64,000 bases of DNA from Theocolax elegans (taxonomy: Eukaryota > Arthropoda > Insecta > Hymenoptera > Cerocephalidae), in the NCBI GenBank assembly GCA_026168455.1, contig CM047429.1, positions 8,831,125 through 8,895,124 of the forward strand. The letters run 5' to 3'. Numbering within the stretch: the first letter of the stretch is position 1; every line of letters begins with the position of its first letter. This document shows, one piece after another, positions 33,701 to 45,428 of this stretch. Below the pieces are notes generated by a model that worked only from the letters and a program-made list of their open reading frames with translations, did no database searches and was not told where the DNA came from. The position numbers and the translations under genes were made by a program.

Positions 33701-34543
33701 TTCATTAGTTTTTATTGCTTCGTATTTCCTGTAAAATTGTTCCGGCGTAACTACCCATTACGTACATCTATTGTCATTTGTTTTTATTTATTTATTTATT
33801 TGTATTATTTTATTTTTAATAACGATTGCGTTTCTTGTACATTGCCGCCTTACTGCGATACTTTTGCTATTGTTATTGTTTTACCTTATTTTATTTATTT
33901 AACGGTACATTATTATTTTATTTATTAGTTTTATTTTTAATCATCTTTTTGTAATGCTTAATGTGTATCTCTCTCTCTCTCTCTCATCTAAACATATTAA
34001 GTTGCCGCTTATCGCCTCCCAGATAGTTGAGATTCGTTCGTGATCGCTACTTTCAAAAAACTCTAATCCTACTTCTAACGAGACGACAGCCTCACTTTCA
34101 ACGAAGGGGATAATATTTAAGGTATCTTCGTCTGCAGTTACACGTACACACAAAGAAATTTCGGCATTGGGAGATCCCAACTAAATAAAATATACGATTC
34201 CCAATACTCATTTGAATTATTGCTACAAAAATCGCAATATATAAATACCAAATTAAGAATACAGCGGTTCAAATAAAACCTAGCTTGTAGCATTATCAAA
34301 ATAGGAATAAAGTATACCTAAGCTGGGCGTAACTGAACACCAAGAATCATTCAATTCTCATTCCCCCGTCCGTAGCACTGTATGCCAGAGTTGGGAGCGT
34401 GGCGTGCCCAAGTCAGCGTTAAAGAAATACCAGTTGTATTTGAAGTGTATACATCTTTTGTTTTGATTGCAGTATGGGAGCGCAGAGCTCCCATGATTGA
34501 AGCACCTTAATCCGGATAGTCTTGCAATTAACCGACCTCTTAT
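33701..34543. other. LINE 3' untranslated sequence and AT-rich spacer with a 46-bp inverted match
   Basis: TTTATTTATTTA-rich sequence followed by a (CT)n run at about 33968-33985. About 34138-34183 is the reverse complement of about 34595-34640 (TTGGGATCTCCCAATGCCGA core). The minus-strand 79-aa ORF at 33941-34180 contains this segment; no domain is recognised. Confidence 0.5.
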
Positions 34544-36180
34544 TTGTTAATTCAGAATTACTATTATTTCGGAATACGGAATTGTAAGTTAGGTTGGGAT
34601 CTCCCAATGCCGAAATTTCTTTGTGTGCAAGTTACAGTTCAAGTGATAACAACTTTAAGTTTTTCGCTGTGGCCGAAGACAATACGTGCTCCTTGTTCGA
34701 AAACTCTCCGCAAAGCTAAAGAATTAGGTTACTTGTGTCCAATTGCTCTAAATTCAGTTGTGTTTATTCGTAAAGAAAAGAAAGGGCCATTAATTCGTAT
34801 TAACTCCGAAGCTGATCTCCTCTCCTTGTCTTCCAATCTTGAGCTTCCTACACAATGAGGTGGGACTGGTCAGGCGTCTACTGCTCATTTGCATGCTTTC
34901 TCTATTACGCACATAAATACTTATAGACATAAGACGCATTTCACCTCTTTAAAATCATTGATTTTCCCCGAAGTCTATGACGTGATTGCTCTTATTGAGA
35001 CTTTCCTTACTGAATCGGGCTCTTCTGATATTGTCGAGCTACCGGATTATAAACTATATAGATTGGATCGAATGGGTGAAGAAGGTGAAGGAGTGGCTGC
35101 AAATATTAGAAGCGAGTATAAAGTTACTATTTTAGTGCACTCCGATAAATTTTAGTCTAACTCGCCTGAATTTCTTATATTACAGATTGTTGGTAATTTA
35201 ACTTCGCTAATATTGAGCATTTTTTATAGAAGACCAACAGTAGCTTACCCCACCAAACAATTCAACTTATTATCTGAAATTCTACCATCTCATGGCCAAG
35301 CAGTTATCACCGGGGATTTTAATATGGATATGAAATCCTCGAGTTCTGCCCTAGATTTAACTCTTATTGAATCGTAACCAACTCATCACCAACCATGTGC
35401 AGTATATAACGATCTGGATCAGACAAGAAATCTAAAGCTTTAAAGTCTACTAAATGCCTGTGTCAGGTTTGTGTGGGACAATCTGAACACGTAACACCCT
35501 ATAGGCTGAAACTACGCTGGCTGTCATTCGAATCGAGTCGTTTGTTCTTCATTGGTTCATTGGCATTTACTGTTTTGGCTCGAAATTCGTTTCATTATCT
35601 CTCAGATCATATCATTAGAACCGATAACTCAGAAAATCACCCATCTTACTATCTTCCTAAAACACTAACTTATTTACCATCACGCACTAAATCGCTTCAT
35701 AGATCATTTGTCATCATTGCCTCTAAATTATTGAACTTACTCTCTTTCATCCCATTTAATTTATCTTATCTAAATTGACTGAAAGCATCCATATTTGATC
35801 ATTTACTGGATCTCGACTGTGCAGCCTGCAATGAAAGGGTAGTTCTTGAAAACTTGATCCGTCTCTATATTAATGATATCCGGTAACTTTTTACGTAATA
35901 ATTACTTAGTTGTTTGTTGTATTTTATTTGTATGTTATCTGCAATGTAATGACTTAAAGCGCTATCATAATCTGTTTACTTAATTATTTATTTATTTATT
36001 ATATTATATTCTATTTAGCTATTTATATACATTTTATTAGTTATTGTTCATTGTTTATATATTTATTTTATTATTTTTATTATTTTTATTATTTTTGTAA
36101 ATCTTTTGTATTCTGCGATTATTGTAAATTGCGTTTACGGGGTTTCTACCCCATGTAACCTATTAAAGAACTTTCTCTCT
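34544..36180 (+). pseudogene. LINE family L-A, internally deleted copy (endonuclease plus C-terminus)
   Basis: The frame from 34544 is broken by stops at about 34856 and 35153. It gives an N-terminal segment with VFIRKEKKGPLIRINSE and an APE-type endonuclease (DVIALIETFLTES, VAANIRSEYKVTIL, FYRRPTVAY, GQAVITGDFNMDM). At about 35385 it jumps straight to the post-RT region (YNDLDQTRNLKL, NACVRFVW, SFVIIASKLLNLL). The whole RT is deleted. A 3' end with ACGGGGTTTCTACCCCATGT matches the complement of the 55.8-kb copy (GGGGTAAAAGCCCCGT). Confidence 0.78.
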
Positions 36181-36482
36181 CCCTATGCTCAGTAAATAGC
36201 CTTAGCCACGTTTTCTGAAGGCTCTGATTTTATATGCCTGATACTGCCGCCTCCTGCCTTCGGGCGTTTTTGTTGTAAGTCCTTGCGGTAATGTTCTACT
36301 GATTTTCTGCCGTGCTTGGATAATTTGAGGTTTATCACGTCATTTACTATCTTACTCTATTCCCTGTTGTTGAGCACCGTGCAAAAGCGTGTCCACGCAG
36401 AAATTTACGCAAGAGACCACCAGATGGCACTTAAAGCTCCCTCAAATCAGAGCTCTAATTTATTGGTGGCAAATTTAAATTT
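36181..36482. other. Spacer, no gene seen
   Basis: Mixed-composition DNA between a LINE end and a solo LTR, with no recognised motif. Confidence 0.4.
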
Positions 36483-37276
36483 TGTAACGAATTAATATAA
36501 TATTCGATTATATTATATTGCTCGTTACATTCTCTCTCTCTGTCTAGCCTATGTATTAATAATTACAGCTGTTACAGGTCGACGTTCGATGATTTTCGAC
36601 GATTCTCGCGGACCTTCGTAAAGGTAAAAGTAGGAAAAGAGTGAGAGAGTTTTCGGTTTGTAAATGCGAGAGCACTTAGACTAATTTCAACCCGCGAGAG
36701 ACGAATATCAACTTCCGATAGACTCAGAGAACCATTTCGTTTTTTTCTTTGTTGTTGCCTCGTGTGTAACTGATGTTACTTCATTTATCGCCTCGTGTCT
36801 CTTGTGATCCTGGTGCTGTGCTGGTGACCCAGTGAACAAGTGGTGTTTTTGCTCAGCGATGACGCAGCCAAGGAAGCCTAGGAGAGAAGCGACTACGTAG
36901 ACTTCGTTCAGTCCGTTGGTTTTCTATCGCAGCTCACGCACTGTAAGTGTCAGCTTAGTAGTTTCTCTCTTTCTTTCTCTCTTTATTATCCTCGCGTATC
37001 GACCTGCGATCTCGCAGCCGCACGCGTGTATTATTTATTGCTTCAATAATATATTATTGCATTTATTTTAAATTAAATATTGCGTTTTCACTTTTTTTAT
37101 CTGCCTTTATTTTCCTTCGCGTTCGCTAAATAAAGGATACCGCCGCCTCTGCCTATACGTGTCTGATAAACCCGTATTAATACTGAGCAGCAGATCGCGT
37201 AATGAGACTATTGTTTTAACGGTAGTAAATTGTTATTATTGTATTTATTATTATTAAATATAGCAAATTCATTACA
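36483..37276 (+). mobile_element. Solo LTR (794 bp), ATTT target duplication
   Basis: Starts TGTAACGAATT and ends AAATTCATTACA (inverted match 11 of 12), flanked by ATTT at 36479-36482 and 37277-37280. Its start lies in a secondary palindrome (TGTAACGA to TCGTTACA, 36483-36530). CTAAATAAAGG near 37127 is a likely polyadenylation signal. The 4-bp duplication suits Gypsy integrases. A TGTAACG start is shared with the LTRs at 40197 and 59613. Confidence 0.82.
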
Positions 37277-37539
37277 ATTTAAATGTTATTAATCATTAAA
37301 TTTATTTTATTTGTAAGGAAGCCTCGCGCACTAGAACAGGGCTGCTTCCATGCGCAGACTGCAACCGAATTTTTCACATGATTTGTAATAAAAAAATATC
37401 AAATAGTGCAACAAAACTTAAATAAAAACAAAAATAAAAATTCAAATACACAAATTTTCCATAGCAGCAGAGGGTGAAATAAGCGGAATACATCTTTGTA
37501 TATAAACTCTCCCCCCTCGCTCTCTGCTTTCCTCAACGC

Positions 37540-38362
37540 CGGGTAATAATATAAAATCAAACAAAGTAGAAAGGGTATTACCGGTTGCGTATTCTCGAAG
37601 TTTTGACGAGTTGCCTGTATTATTCTCGGCACTGTCTGATTACGAAGCATATTTTCATACATTTCGGCATTCATATTTCCTTTGTAGAAAAAAGGGCCAA
37701 TTATTTAGTTGTTCAATATTTCGGCCCAAGCATTCAACTTTTGATGATATTGGGTCTTATCTTCACGCATCCAATGGGGATTTACAGCAGCCCAATATAT
37801 GCAGTTATGCCTATTCATAGTACTATTGAGTTGAAATTTTACTTCGACAGAAAAAACTATCTTCTGATGAAAGTTCGGATAATCATTAATCCGTTACATC
37901 ATATCTTCGCAAAACTAAACTCAACAATCAAAATTGTCTTCGTTTAACTCATGGACGAGTGTAACCTTGAAGGGATGGAATTTATTTCTCTGTAAACTTT
38001 GTGAACAGATTTCGTACTCGTCTCTTGAGCACGTCTACAAAGACTGCAATGAGGACCCCCACAGCGGAGAGTAAAATATTCAACGTTTCCTTTTTTGTAG
38101 TAGTTATTTCTGGCCTTCCAGTTTGTGGACAATCTTTCATACTACCGATATCTTTAAAACGTTTCACAATACGTTCAACTGTTAATTTTGATATCGAAGG
38201 TAACCTTTGTCTGAAAGTTTCATTAAAAAGATTTTTTACCTGCGTGAAAGAACATTTTACATCCCCCCAACCTTGCATCATAAGAAGTAATGTGCTTTCT
38301 CTTTTAGAGAGTCGCAGCATTATAACTGCAAGGATACGGTATCGATAAATTGCAATTAACAA
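37540..38362 (-). pseudogene. Tc1/mariner (IS630-type) transposase remnant
   Basis: From 38350 down: LSKRESTLLLMMQGWGDVK, then QVKNLFNETFRQRLPSISK and VERIVKRFKDIGSMKD (paired-like helix-turn-helix with the QTGRPE linker). The middle is broken, then a late block MNAEMYENMLRNQTV lies at about 37630-37674. The DDE/D residues fall in the frameshifted centre. The plus-strand ORFs at 37585-38348 are shadows. No terminal repeats identified. Confidence 0.75.
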
Positions 38363-38699
38363 TTAGTGAACTAGTTGGTGTGAAAAGGAACGATGACGCA
38401 AGCATCCAACAATACTAAGAGGTACTAGCGTATAATGTGACCGGTTGAAAGAGATGCGCATATCAAGCGCAAGAGGGTTAAGTATATTTAAATCCACATA
38501 AACATGAAAACCCAAACAATTTGACCATGATTAATGTTTTTGGGGTCACTGGCCCAAGGTCATTCCAAGGCCAAACTAGAAGAACTAGCGGAAGCTGATC
38601 GCGCACATGGCCCCATGGATTTTCGGGGTCGCGGAACCAGAATCTGAGGTTGGTTTGCACCGTCCTGCATCCTGTGACCAAGTATTAGACCTTCAAATG

Positions 38700-39490
38700 A
38701 TCTTTGAATTACGTTTACCACTCTATTATGCATATCGTTGGATAGGGAATTTCACCACCTTTCCATTTCTGCGATAAAAAATGGGTGTTCCAATTTTATA
38801 AACTCGATATTTTGGCAATGCGGCTGTCTCCTCCTCCTTCTCCTCCTCTTCCTCCTCCGATGATGACAAATCTATGATATATTCGAGGAACCCATTATTT
38901 TCCTTTGCGGTCGTGGACAGCTCCACCACGGCCGCAAAATCCCACAATGACCAATTTAAAAGTAGAAGTGTGTCTACATCCAACGGAATACCCTCGCTTG
39001 TGCAGAGCACTTGCAAATTTTGAGCCGCGGTTATAAACCATTGCCGGGCTTCGAAAAGAGCTGGACTGAACTCCCTGTCTTTCTTCTGACGCAAAGCTCA
39101 TTGCATAAGTAGTTATACATATGCATATTCCATTTTGGAAACAAATAAAAAAATATATAATTAATATTAAAGAAATTAGAAAAATAAATATTATGCAAAC
39201 ATAAATTTATTAAACATTAATAACAAAAGAAAACCATACCAATAAAATTTTGAAATAAACTAAAATAAAAATGCACATAAATAATATACTTTTTGAATAA
39301 ATTTTTGTTTTTTTAACACTATTAAAAATATTAATCAATATTAAAAATAATAATAATACTAACAATAGTAATAAAAGAAAATATAGAATACTTACATAAT
39401 ACAGAAAAAAATCGACTCCTCGGAGAAACGAAATGAAACACTGTTTGACGAATAATGATGGAATAGGTAAGAGCTACCAATGATAATAAA
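38700..39490 (-). pseudogene. Unrecognised spliced gene family G1, copy 1
   Basis: The coding frame runs from about 39107 to 38726 on the minus strand. It is open from MRQKKDREFSPALFEARQW through ISEG-like and LLNWSLWDFAAVVELS to a run of acidic residues and the end YRRNGKVVKFPIQRYA. Just upstream the frame reads Q, TGA, A, L, R, where copy 2 has a tryptophan codon, so the true start further up is cut by a stop. About 300 bp upstream, 39400-39480 matches the 5' leader of copy 2 (TTTCTCCGAGGAGT) and is followed by a donor-like GTAAGTATT. So both copies share a 5' exon, an intron and a coding exon. No known domain; the protein would be about 150 aa with an acidic C-terminal third. Could be a small host multigene family, a captured viral gene or an unusual transposon ORF. 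Confidence 0.5.
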
Positions 39491-40196
39491 ACAGAAAATT
39501 AGGAGTAATAACCACAGTTAAACAAATTTTTTTACAGAAAACTCATTTAATAATAATTGTACAATATTTGGGAATGTCTAGAATAAACATTGTAAAAATA
39601 AAACTTTTTTTAAAATAATTATTTATTTTTATAGGTGAATTATATCATAATACTATTATACTGTTTATAATGAAGTATATAAAATAATAGTGACCGAACT
39701 TGAACGACGAAATAAATATTTACAGTATGGTTTATAAAATTCGCCGCAAGACATAAGGAAAATTAGTTGAAATAATGTTTACAATTAATAATTAATTATG
39801 ATTAGCAACAATTCAACAGTCGAAATTACACTAAATATATATTTATTTTTTATATTTTTTTTAACTTTATAAATTTTATATATATAATATATAATTTTTA
39901 TAATAGATAATTAAATAAAAATGTAAAATAAAATATAATAGGTAATTAATTAACCTAGTATTCAGTTATAAGCAATTTTTTTTAATCAATAAAATAAAAA
40001 TAACAGTGTATTATATTTGCAACATTGTACATACTTATTTAATCTTAGACAGTTACTCAAGACTTTAAAGATACTGAACATATTACTACATAATACTAAA
40101 TTATTTAAAAAAATTAAAAATAATCGACATGACAAAACTTACACTGGAGTAAGGAATTTTAATTTTTATTTTTAATACGTAATAACACATATATCA

Positions 40197-41216
40197 TGTA
40201 ACGGTGTGCTTGCCCAGGGGAAAAATCATCGAATTGCCCGTCTTATAACCACATAGTTCGTGACGTACAAACCTAACTAGTATCGCCGACTAGGTATCTC
40301 GTACTCGATGATTAAACAGAATATATATATATATATATATATATATGATGTTTAAAAATAATTCCCGTGTAGCGGCTGCGGTTACCTGTCCGCACACTTG
40401 CCGTTAAAGTTGTTTGGAAATCGTACTTCGATTTCCAACAACGACAGGTAAAATAAAGATCTTTCCTGAAATGGACCGCGGAAAGAAAATAATATGTGAG
40501 TTCACGTGAGCCCGTATACTTATGTACGGCTCCTAGGATAACGGAGGAATATCTATATGCGACGGTTTTAAATATATAAATCAACACGACTTAAGATGAA
40601 ATTAAATGTAATCAGATTTATTATATCGAATGGAATATCTACTAAATACAAAACAATTATCGTTTGAGATCAACGCACGCACGAGAGTTGAGTCCTAAAC
40701 GTCGGCTCAACACGAGAGGGGAAAAGGGGATACGCGAACTAACTCTCTTAAAAACACGAACGATCACGTTAAAATTAATTAATACGCGATAATTATCGCT
40801 CGCGCGAGAAGTGGTACCACTTACTTTTGATAATCGCAGAGAAACCGCCAAGAATAAACAGCTTTATTCTTTTCTCTCTCTTTCACTCGCTTATGATTGA
40901 TATGTCGGTGGGACAGTTCCTCGACCGCCGATCAATCCGCGTCGTGCGTATATTAAAATAACACAGCTAAAAACCATACGGAAAATCTTTCGGAGAAATA
41001 ACTATATCAACCGGAATATTAACCGTCACACGTGTCGTCGCGATCTCTCTCGTATACCGGTCGTCCTGCGCGCGCAAACGCTCTCTCCTCTATTGCCGAT
41101 TTTCGTTGCGCGGGCATCGGCCGTTCGAGTCGTTGGCTATATCTATATCTATATATAGCGCTCGTGTTTACCTACCGAATTCGTATAATGGTGAGTGAAT
41201 ATCACTTACCATTACA
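40197..41216 (+). mobile_element. Solo LTR (1020 bp), ATCA target duplication
   Basis: Starts TGTAACGGTGTGC and ends CACTTACCATTACA, flanked by ATCA at 40193-40196 and 41217-41220. U1 copy 1 has the uninterrupted target at about 16671-16685, confirming insertion. Internal features: a (TA)n run at 40320-40346 and a GC-rich 3' half. Gypsy-type by duplication length. Confidence 0.87.
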
Positions 41217-41545
41217 ATCATTACTTACAATATTTCCACACTTTTCCTGTAAGAAACTACATCAATCTAGCAACAACAAAACTTAAAATATAAAATTAAT
41301 CTTTGACCATTTTACATAGATTTCATGCTTTTTCATGATGTTTCATGGAAAGAAGATGAAGAAGTTAAAATTTCATACAAAATTACCAAACTCAGCTAAT
41401 GCATCGTATGTATTGAATTATTCTTTCAAACAAATACTTATACATAATAATTGAATTTATAAAAATCTTTTCAGATTAAAATTGTGGCTAAGAGATCTTT
41501 TATAAAAAAAGATTTTATTAATTGCAACCAAAAAATATAAATTTA

Positions 41546-42376
41546 TTTATTATTTATTTATTTAACCAGAAAATATACATTATGCCGCTAACATTAGAAT
41601 ATACAATAATATTCAATATAACTGGCATCCTCTAGAGGTAGTTAAATATACCTGTACATAGGTCTGGTGCATAAACTTAACATTAATTAACTTAACTCTT
41701 GAAACTAAACTTAAACCTATTATAACTATTAATTTTAGCATGTGTGTGTAAAAACAGAAAAATAAAAAATAACATTAGTGTTGCACATACAACAAATAAT
41801 ACTTATATTTGACGATAGAAATTATAAATTTATAATAATAATTCAAATAAATTCCAGTTATCTTTTAAATAATCACTTATAATACCTTTTATACTTTTTT
41901 TCTTAAATTTACAATTTTTAGTTCATTAAATAGAATATTATAACACTTTATTGCATTATATTTACTGCTTTTGTAGCTTATTGATTTTTTAATGACAGGT
42001 AGTTTTAGGTTCTTGTTTCTCGCTCTACTAGTAGAATTTAAATATTGGTCCTTAAAGTCCTGATAATATTGCAAAATTGAATTAAGTATAAAAACGTGTT
42101 TAATCATTAATGGAGAGTTGCCCTCCTTTTTTCATAATTATTTTAATTAATCTTTTTGCAAAGAATTTAGCAGCGATAAAACATTATTATATGCTTCACC
42201 GCAAGAACTTCTGCTCTATAATACATGCAAATTTTTATAGTATAAAAAGTAAATATCTAATTCTATTTATAATATACATAATGTGATAATTCCATTTTAA
42301 ATGGATATCTATAAAGACCCCTAAATAATTCGTACATTCAACATTCTTGATTGCTATTCCCATAATATTTATATTT
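41546..42376 (-). pseudogene. LINE 3' end (ORF2 C-terminus plus tail)
   Basis: On the minus strand, MIKHVFILNSILQYYQDF to TSRARNKNLKLPVIKKSIS and YNAIKCYNILFNEL (42107-41889) has the form of the C-terminal tail of CR1/Jockey-type LINE ORF2 proteins. It is followed by a 3' region ending in TTTATTTATT repeats at 41546-41580 (plus-strand view). 5'-truncated. The host U1 copy 1 lacks it, which fixes its limits to within about 10 bp. Confidence 0.65.
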
Positions 42377-42655
42377 AAATGATATTATACAATTACAATA
42401 ATTAAAATTGAAAATTAATTATAAAAGTTACATTTGGTATTACATTAAAAATAATAAAAATAAAATAATATTTTAATTTTTTTAACCACCTTCCTCGCGC
42501 ATTTTACATCTTTGAAATAAGAGATAATGAAAAATGTTTGTAAAAAAATCTATTTAAATGTAATAAAAAAAAATAAAACGTATCGTCAAATAAAATATAT
42601 ATTACATTAAATTATATATATATTATTTTATATATGTTATCAAAAATTATTGAGG

Positions 42656-42880
42656 CCTGCGATGGCTCGGTCGGTAGGGCGTCGGGCTCGTAATCTGGAG
42701 GTCCCAGGTTCGATTCCCGGCCCCGGCCGATTGATACAAGCACCACTGGCGAATGTATTTTCACTAAGTGCTTTCTTCACCAAGACATCGCTGATTAGCA
42801 TCGCTGACCTCCGTCGCTGATTAGCACCGGTTTGGGAGCATAAAAAGAGCGACGTTAAAATAATAATAAAAAAAAAATTT
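42656..42880 (+). mobile_element. tRNA-derived SINE
   Basis: Head GCCTGCGATGGCTCGGTCGG (A-box region) and GGTTCGATTCCC (B box) with a CTCGTAATCTGGAGG anticodon-arm-like segment; then an unrelated body with two ATCGCTGATTAGCA repeats and a tail of AATAATAATAAAAAAAA. Inserted in U1 copy 2 between AAAAATTATT-type flanks; copy 1 lacks it. Confidence 0.82.
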
Positions 42881-43487
42881 ATTAGAGTAATAGTACTGTT
42901 TTTGTCAATGTTCGTATTAATGTGACCACTTTTTTTACCGAAAACCCCTATAAAATATTTTTGGAATTTTTTTACTAAATTACCCTCCTACCCCCTCCCC
43001 ATCAATCATTACATGGGGGATAAATTAAGACTGGTTGTCATATTCAATGTTAACCCTTCCTCTCTCCTTCTTTCATCTTTAAAATGGGGGATAAAAAAGA
43101 ATGATTGTCCTATTTTTATTCAACGTAAACGAAAATCCCCATTAAAATTTTTGTCAAAACTCTTATATTTTTAATCTCCCTTCTCCACAACTTCCTTCAT
43201 CTTTATAATAGGGGAAAAAAAGAGTGGTTGTCGTATTGTTATTCACCCTTAGATTTTTTTAGAATTCTTATATTTTTAAACTCCTCTCTCCCCTTCTTCT
43301 TTTAATCTTTAAAATGGGGGATAAAAACGAATGGTTGTTATATAGTTATTTACCTGTGCTAAGAACCCCTATGAAATATTTTTAGAATTTTTCACAATTT
43401 TTCACTTCCCTGTCTATAATTAAATGGTGGATAAATAGAGACTGGTTGTCATATTGTTATTCTCCGTAACCGAAATTCCCCGGCATA

Positions 43488-43870
43488 CCTCAGAAATTCC
43501 CGAAATATCCAGGAAATCCCGTAATTAGTGGAGTTATCCCGGGATACCTCAGAAATTCCCGAATTATAAAGGAAATCCCGTAATTAGTGGAGTTATCCCG
43601 GAATACCTCAGATTCCCGAAATATCTAAGAAATCTCGTAATAAGTGGAGTTATTCCGAAGTACCTCAGAAATTCCCGAATTATCCAGGAAATTCTGTAAT
43701 TAGTGAAGTTATCCCGGCATACCTCAGAAATTACCGGAATATTTCGAAAATCCCGTAATTGGTGGAGTTATCCCGGAATACCTCAAAAATTCCCGAATTA
43801 TCCAGGAAATCTCGTAATTAGTGAAGTTATCCCGAAATAACTCAGAAATTCCCGAAATATCAACGTTAAC
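43488..43870. repeat. 59-bp minisatellite (about 6.5 units)
   Basis: Units with CCTCAGAAATTCCCGAA, AGGAAATCCCGTAATTAG and GGAGTTATCCCGG repeat at about 59 bp. The same units occur at 18380-18720, 19217-19530 and 20030-20225. Confidence 0.85.
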
Positions 43871-43989
43871 CCTTCCACTCTACGCACACTCTCAATTCTT
43901 ACAACCGGACACCGGACCGGACGAATTTTAATATAATATAAATATAGACATCTCATGTTAAGATAAATATTAATATAATAATAATAGTG

Positions 43990-45425
43990 ATCAACGACGA
44001 GGGCGTCGTTTTTAAAAAGGGGGAGAGTTGTCAGGTCCCGACGAAAATTATATTATCATTTTTCGTAAAAAATTGTGCGTAGTATAGAATAAAATTACGG
44101 CAAAGAAGACAAACGAAATATAGTTGATACAAAATGATTCTGAAGAAATGCAGTAATAAAAAACTTAATTTATAGAGCTAACGGGCAGAGTAATTTACAG
44201 ACACTTTAAATGAAACAGATACCGATACAGAAAGATTAAAATATTATTTAACCTTTAGAGCGCCGGAAAACGCCTAGAGGCGTTAGAAAATTTGTACTCA
44301 TTATTTTTTATCTAAATTGAGTGAAAATTCACGAATTGAGAGGAACTCAAATTTCGGTTGATGGCACCGTATATAATATTTTCCAAGCAATAATGATACA
44401 ACGTGACTTTATTTTGCCAGATAATACATACAAAATGCTAAAAACAAAAAATAGTGCAATCGAGTGTTTTTTGAAATTTTGAAAATTTTAACATTAGCTA
44501 CACCGTACCCGGCCGGGATACGCCTCTAGGCGTAAGGGGTCTGACTCGCCAACATCTTTACTTAGTTTGGCCTTAACTTAAGGACCTTAAACCACATTTT
44601 TACAGAAATATGCGATTTGCAGATTTTTCATATCCCCGACACTCTAAGGGTTAAAGCCAATACGCACATAAGCGGGATTGCCGGTAGTGATATCAAAACG
44701 AAGGTATTACGCAAGAGATTCTATAGATTGCGTTATAATATCGGTACTCGAAGAAGAATCGGTGATGAGCGACATATACTAGAACTGCGAGCATTAGAAG
44801 GAAGTAATAGTTTAAGTAGCCGAGATGAAGAAACCGCTGTTTGCGTAATATGGCAGTGATTAAAGGGGGTACCAAATTCTCCGTATTAACTACGAAACAA
44901 TACAGAAAATGCATGGGATTCGATCATTTTATGATCTAATAGTCCGATCGGGTGCAAACACAGAAAAATCGAGAACTTAAATTATGCAATTTCCATTTAA
45001 AGTAAAGCGTAAGACAAGGACATGTGCATAAATTTTTAGGGTATATAAAGACGACTCAGGACGGACACAGTCACTCCTAGTTTTTCGTCTAAAGCTTCCG
45101 CAAAACGAAGCTCTGCTAGTCAATTATTTTACTTTTATCCGAGGGCGTAGCTCTGCTAATCAATTCTTTGATTTTTATCCGAGGGCGAAGCTCTGCTACT
45201 AGGACTTCAAACAAAATATACGTTACGAAGTCGAGAGAGATCTTGTATTCGGGAAGCAAGACGCATCGCCTGTATCTACTAGTCTTACTCAATGAACTAC
45301 AACTTCGACATCTGCAATCATCGATCTCTGTAGGCATATGCATCTAACGTCGGTACCCGCAAGTCTAGCGTGATATCACCAAGCTACACTTAACGCCGCT
45401 ATCTACGTTCGAGGTAACCCTTTGT
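43990..45425 (+). mobile_element. Gypsy-type 3' end: polypurine tract and LTR, copy A
   Basis: A short internal end (AACGACGAGGGCGTCG) and polypurine tract AAAAAGGGGGAGAG precede an LTR starting TGTCAGGTCCCGACG at 44029. The body matches the minus-strand LTR at 52000-51197, including ATGCATGGGATTCGATCATT and CGTTCGAGG near the end. A duplication of about 50 bp (CCGAGGGCG and GAGCTCTGCTA-type words) is seen at 45105-45200. A MITE is inserted at 44252-44650. The 3' boundary is uncertain. Confidence 0.7.
44252..44650. mobile_element. 399-bp MITE of the CCTTTAGAG family (T1)
   Basis: CCTTTAGAGCGCCGG and (complement of right end) CCCTTAGAGTGTCGG ends, with TTAA at 44248-44251 and 44651-44654. The orthologous LTR at 51.2-52.0 kb lacks it, confirming insertion at a TTAA-like target. 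Internal GTCAGACCCCTTACGCC as in 23297-23929. Confidence 0.83.
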
Positions 45426-45428
45426 CCA

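Larger units (their letters stand above)
39797..43980. repeat. Unclassified interspersed repeat U1, copy 2
   Basis: Same sequence as 16300-18725, with 100-bp-scale identity from AGTCGAAATTACACTAAATATA to the CCGGACACCGGA-type tail near 43910. It is interrupted by a solo LTR (40197-41216), a LINE tail (about 41546-42376) and a tRNA-derived SINE (about 42656-42880). Comparison with copy 1 fixes the insertion points. No coding potential recognised. Confidence 0.7.

Noticed and set aside
42656..42735. Functional tRNA gene
   Set aside because: tRNA-like head continues into a SINE body and an A-rich tail; the acceptor stem is not completed.
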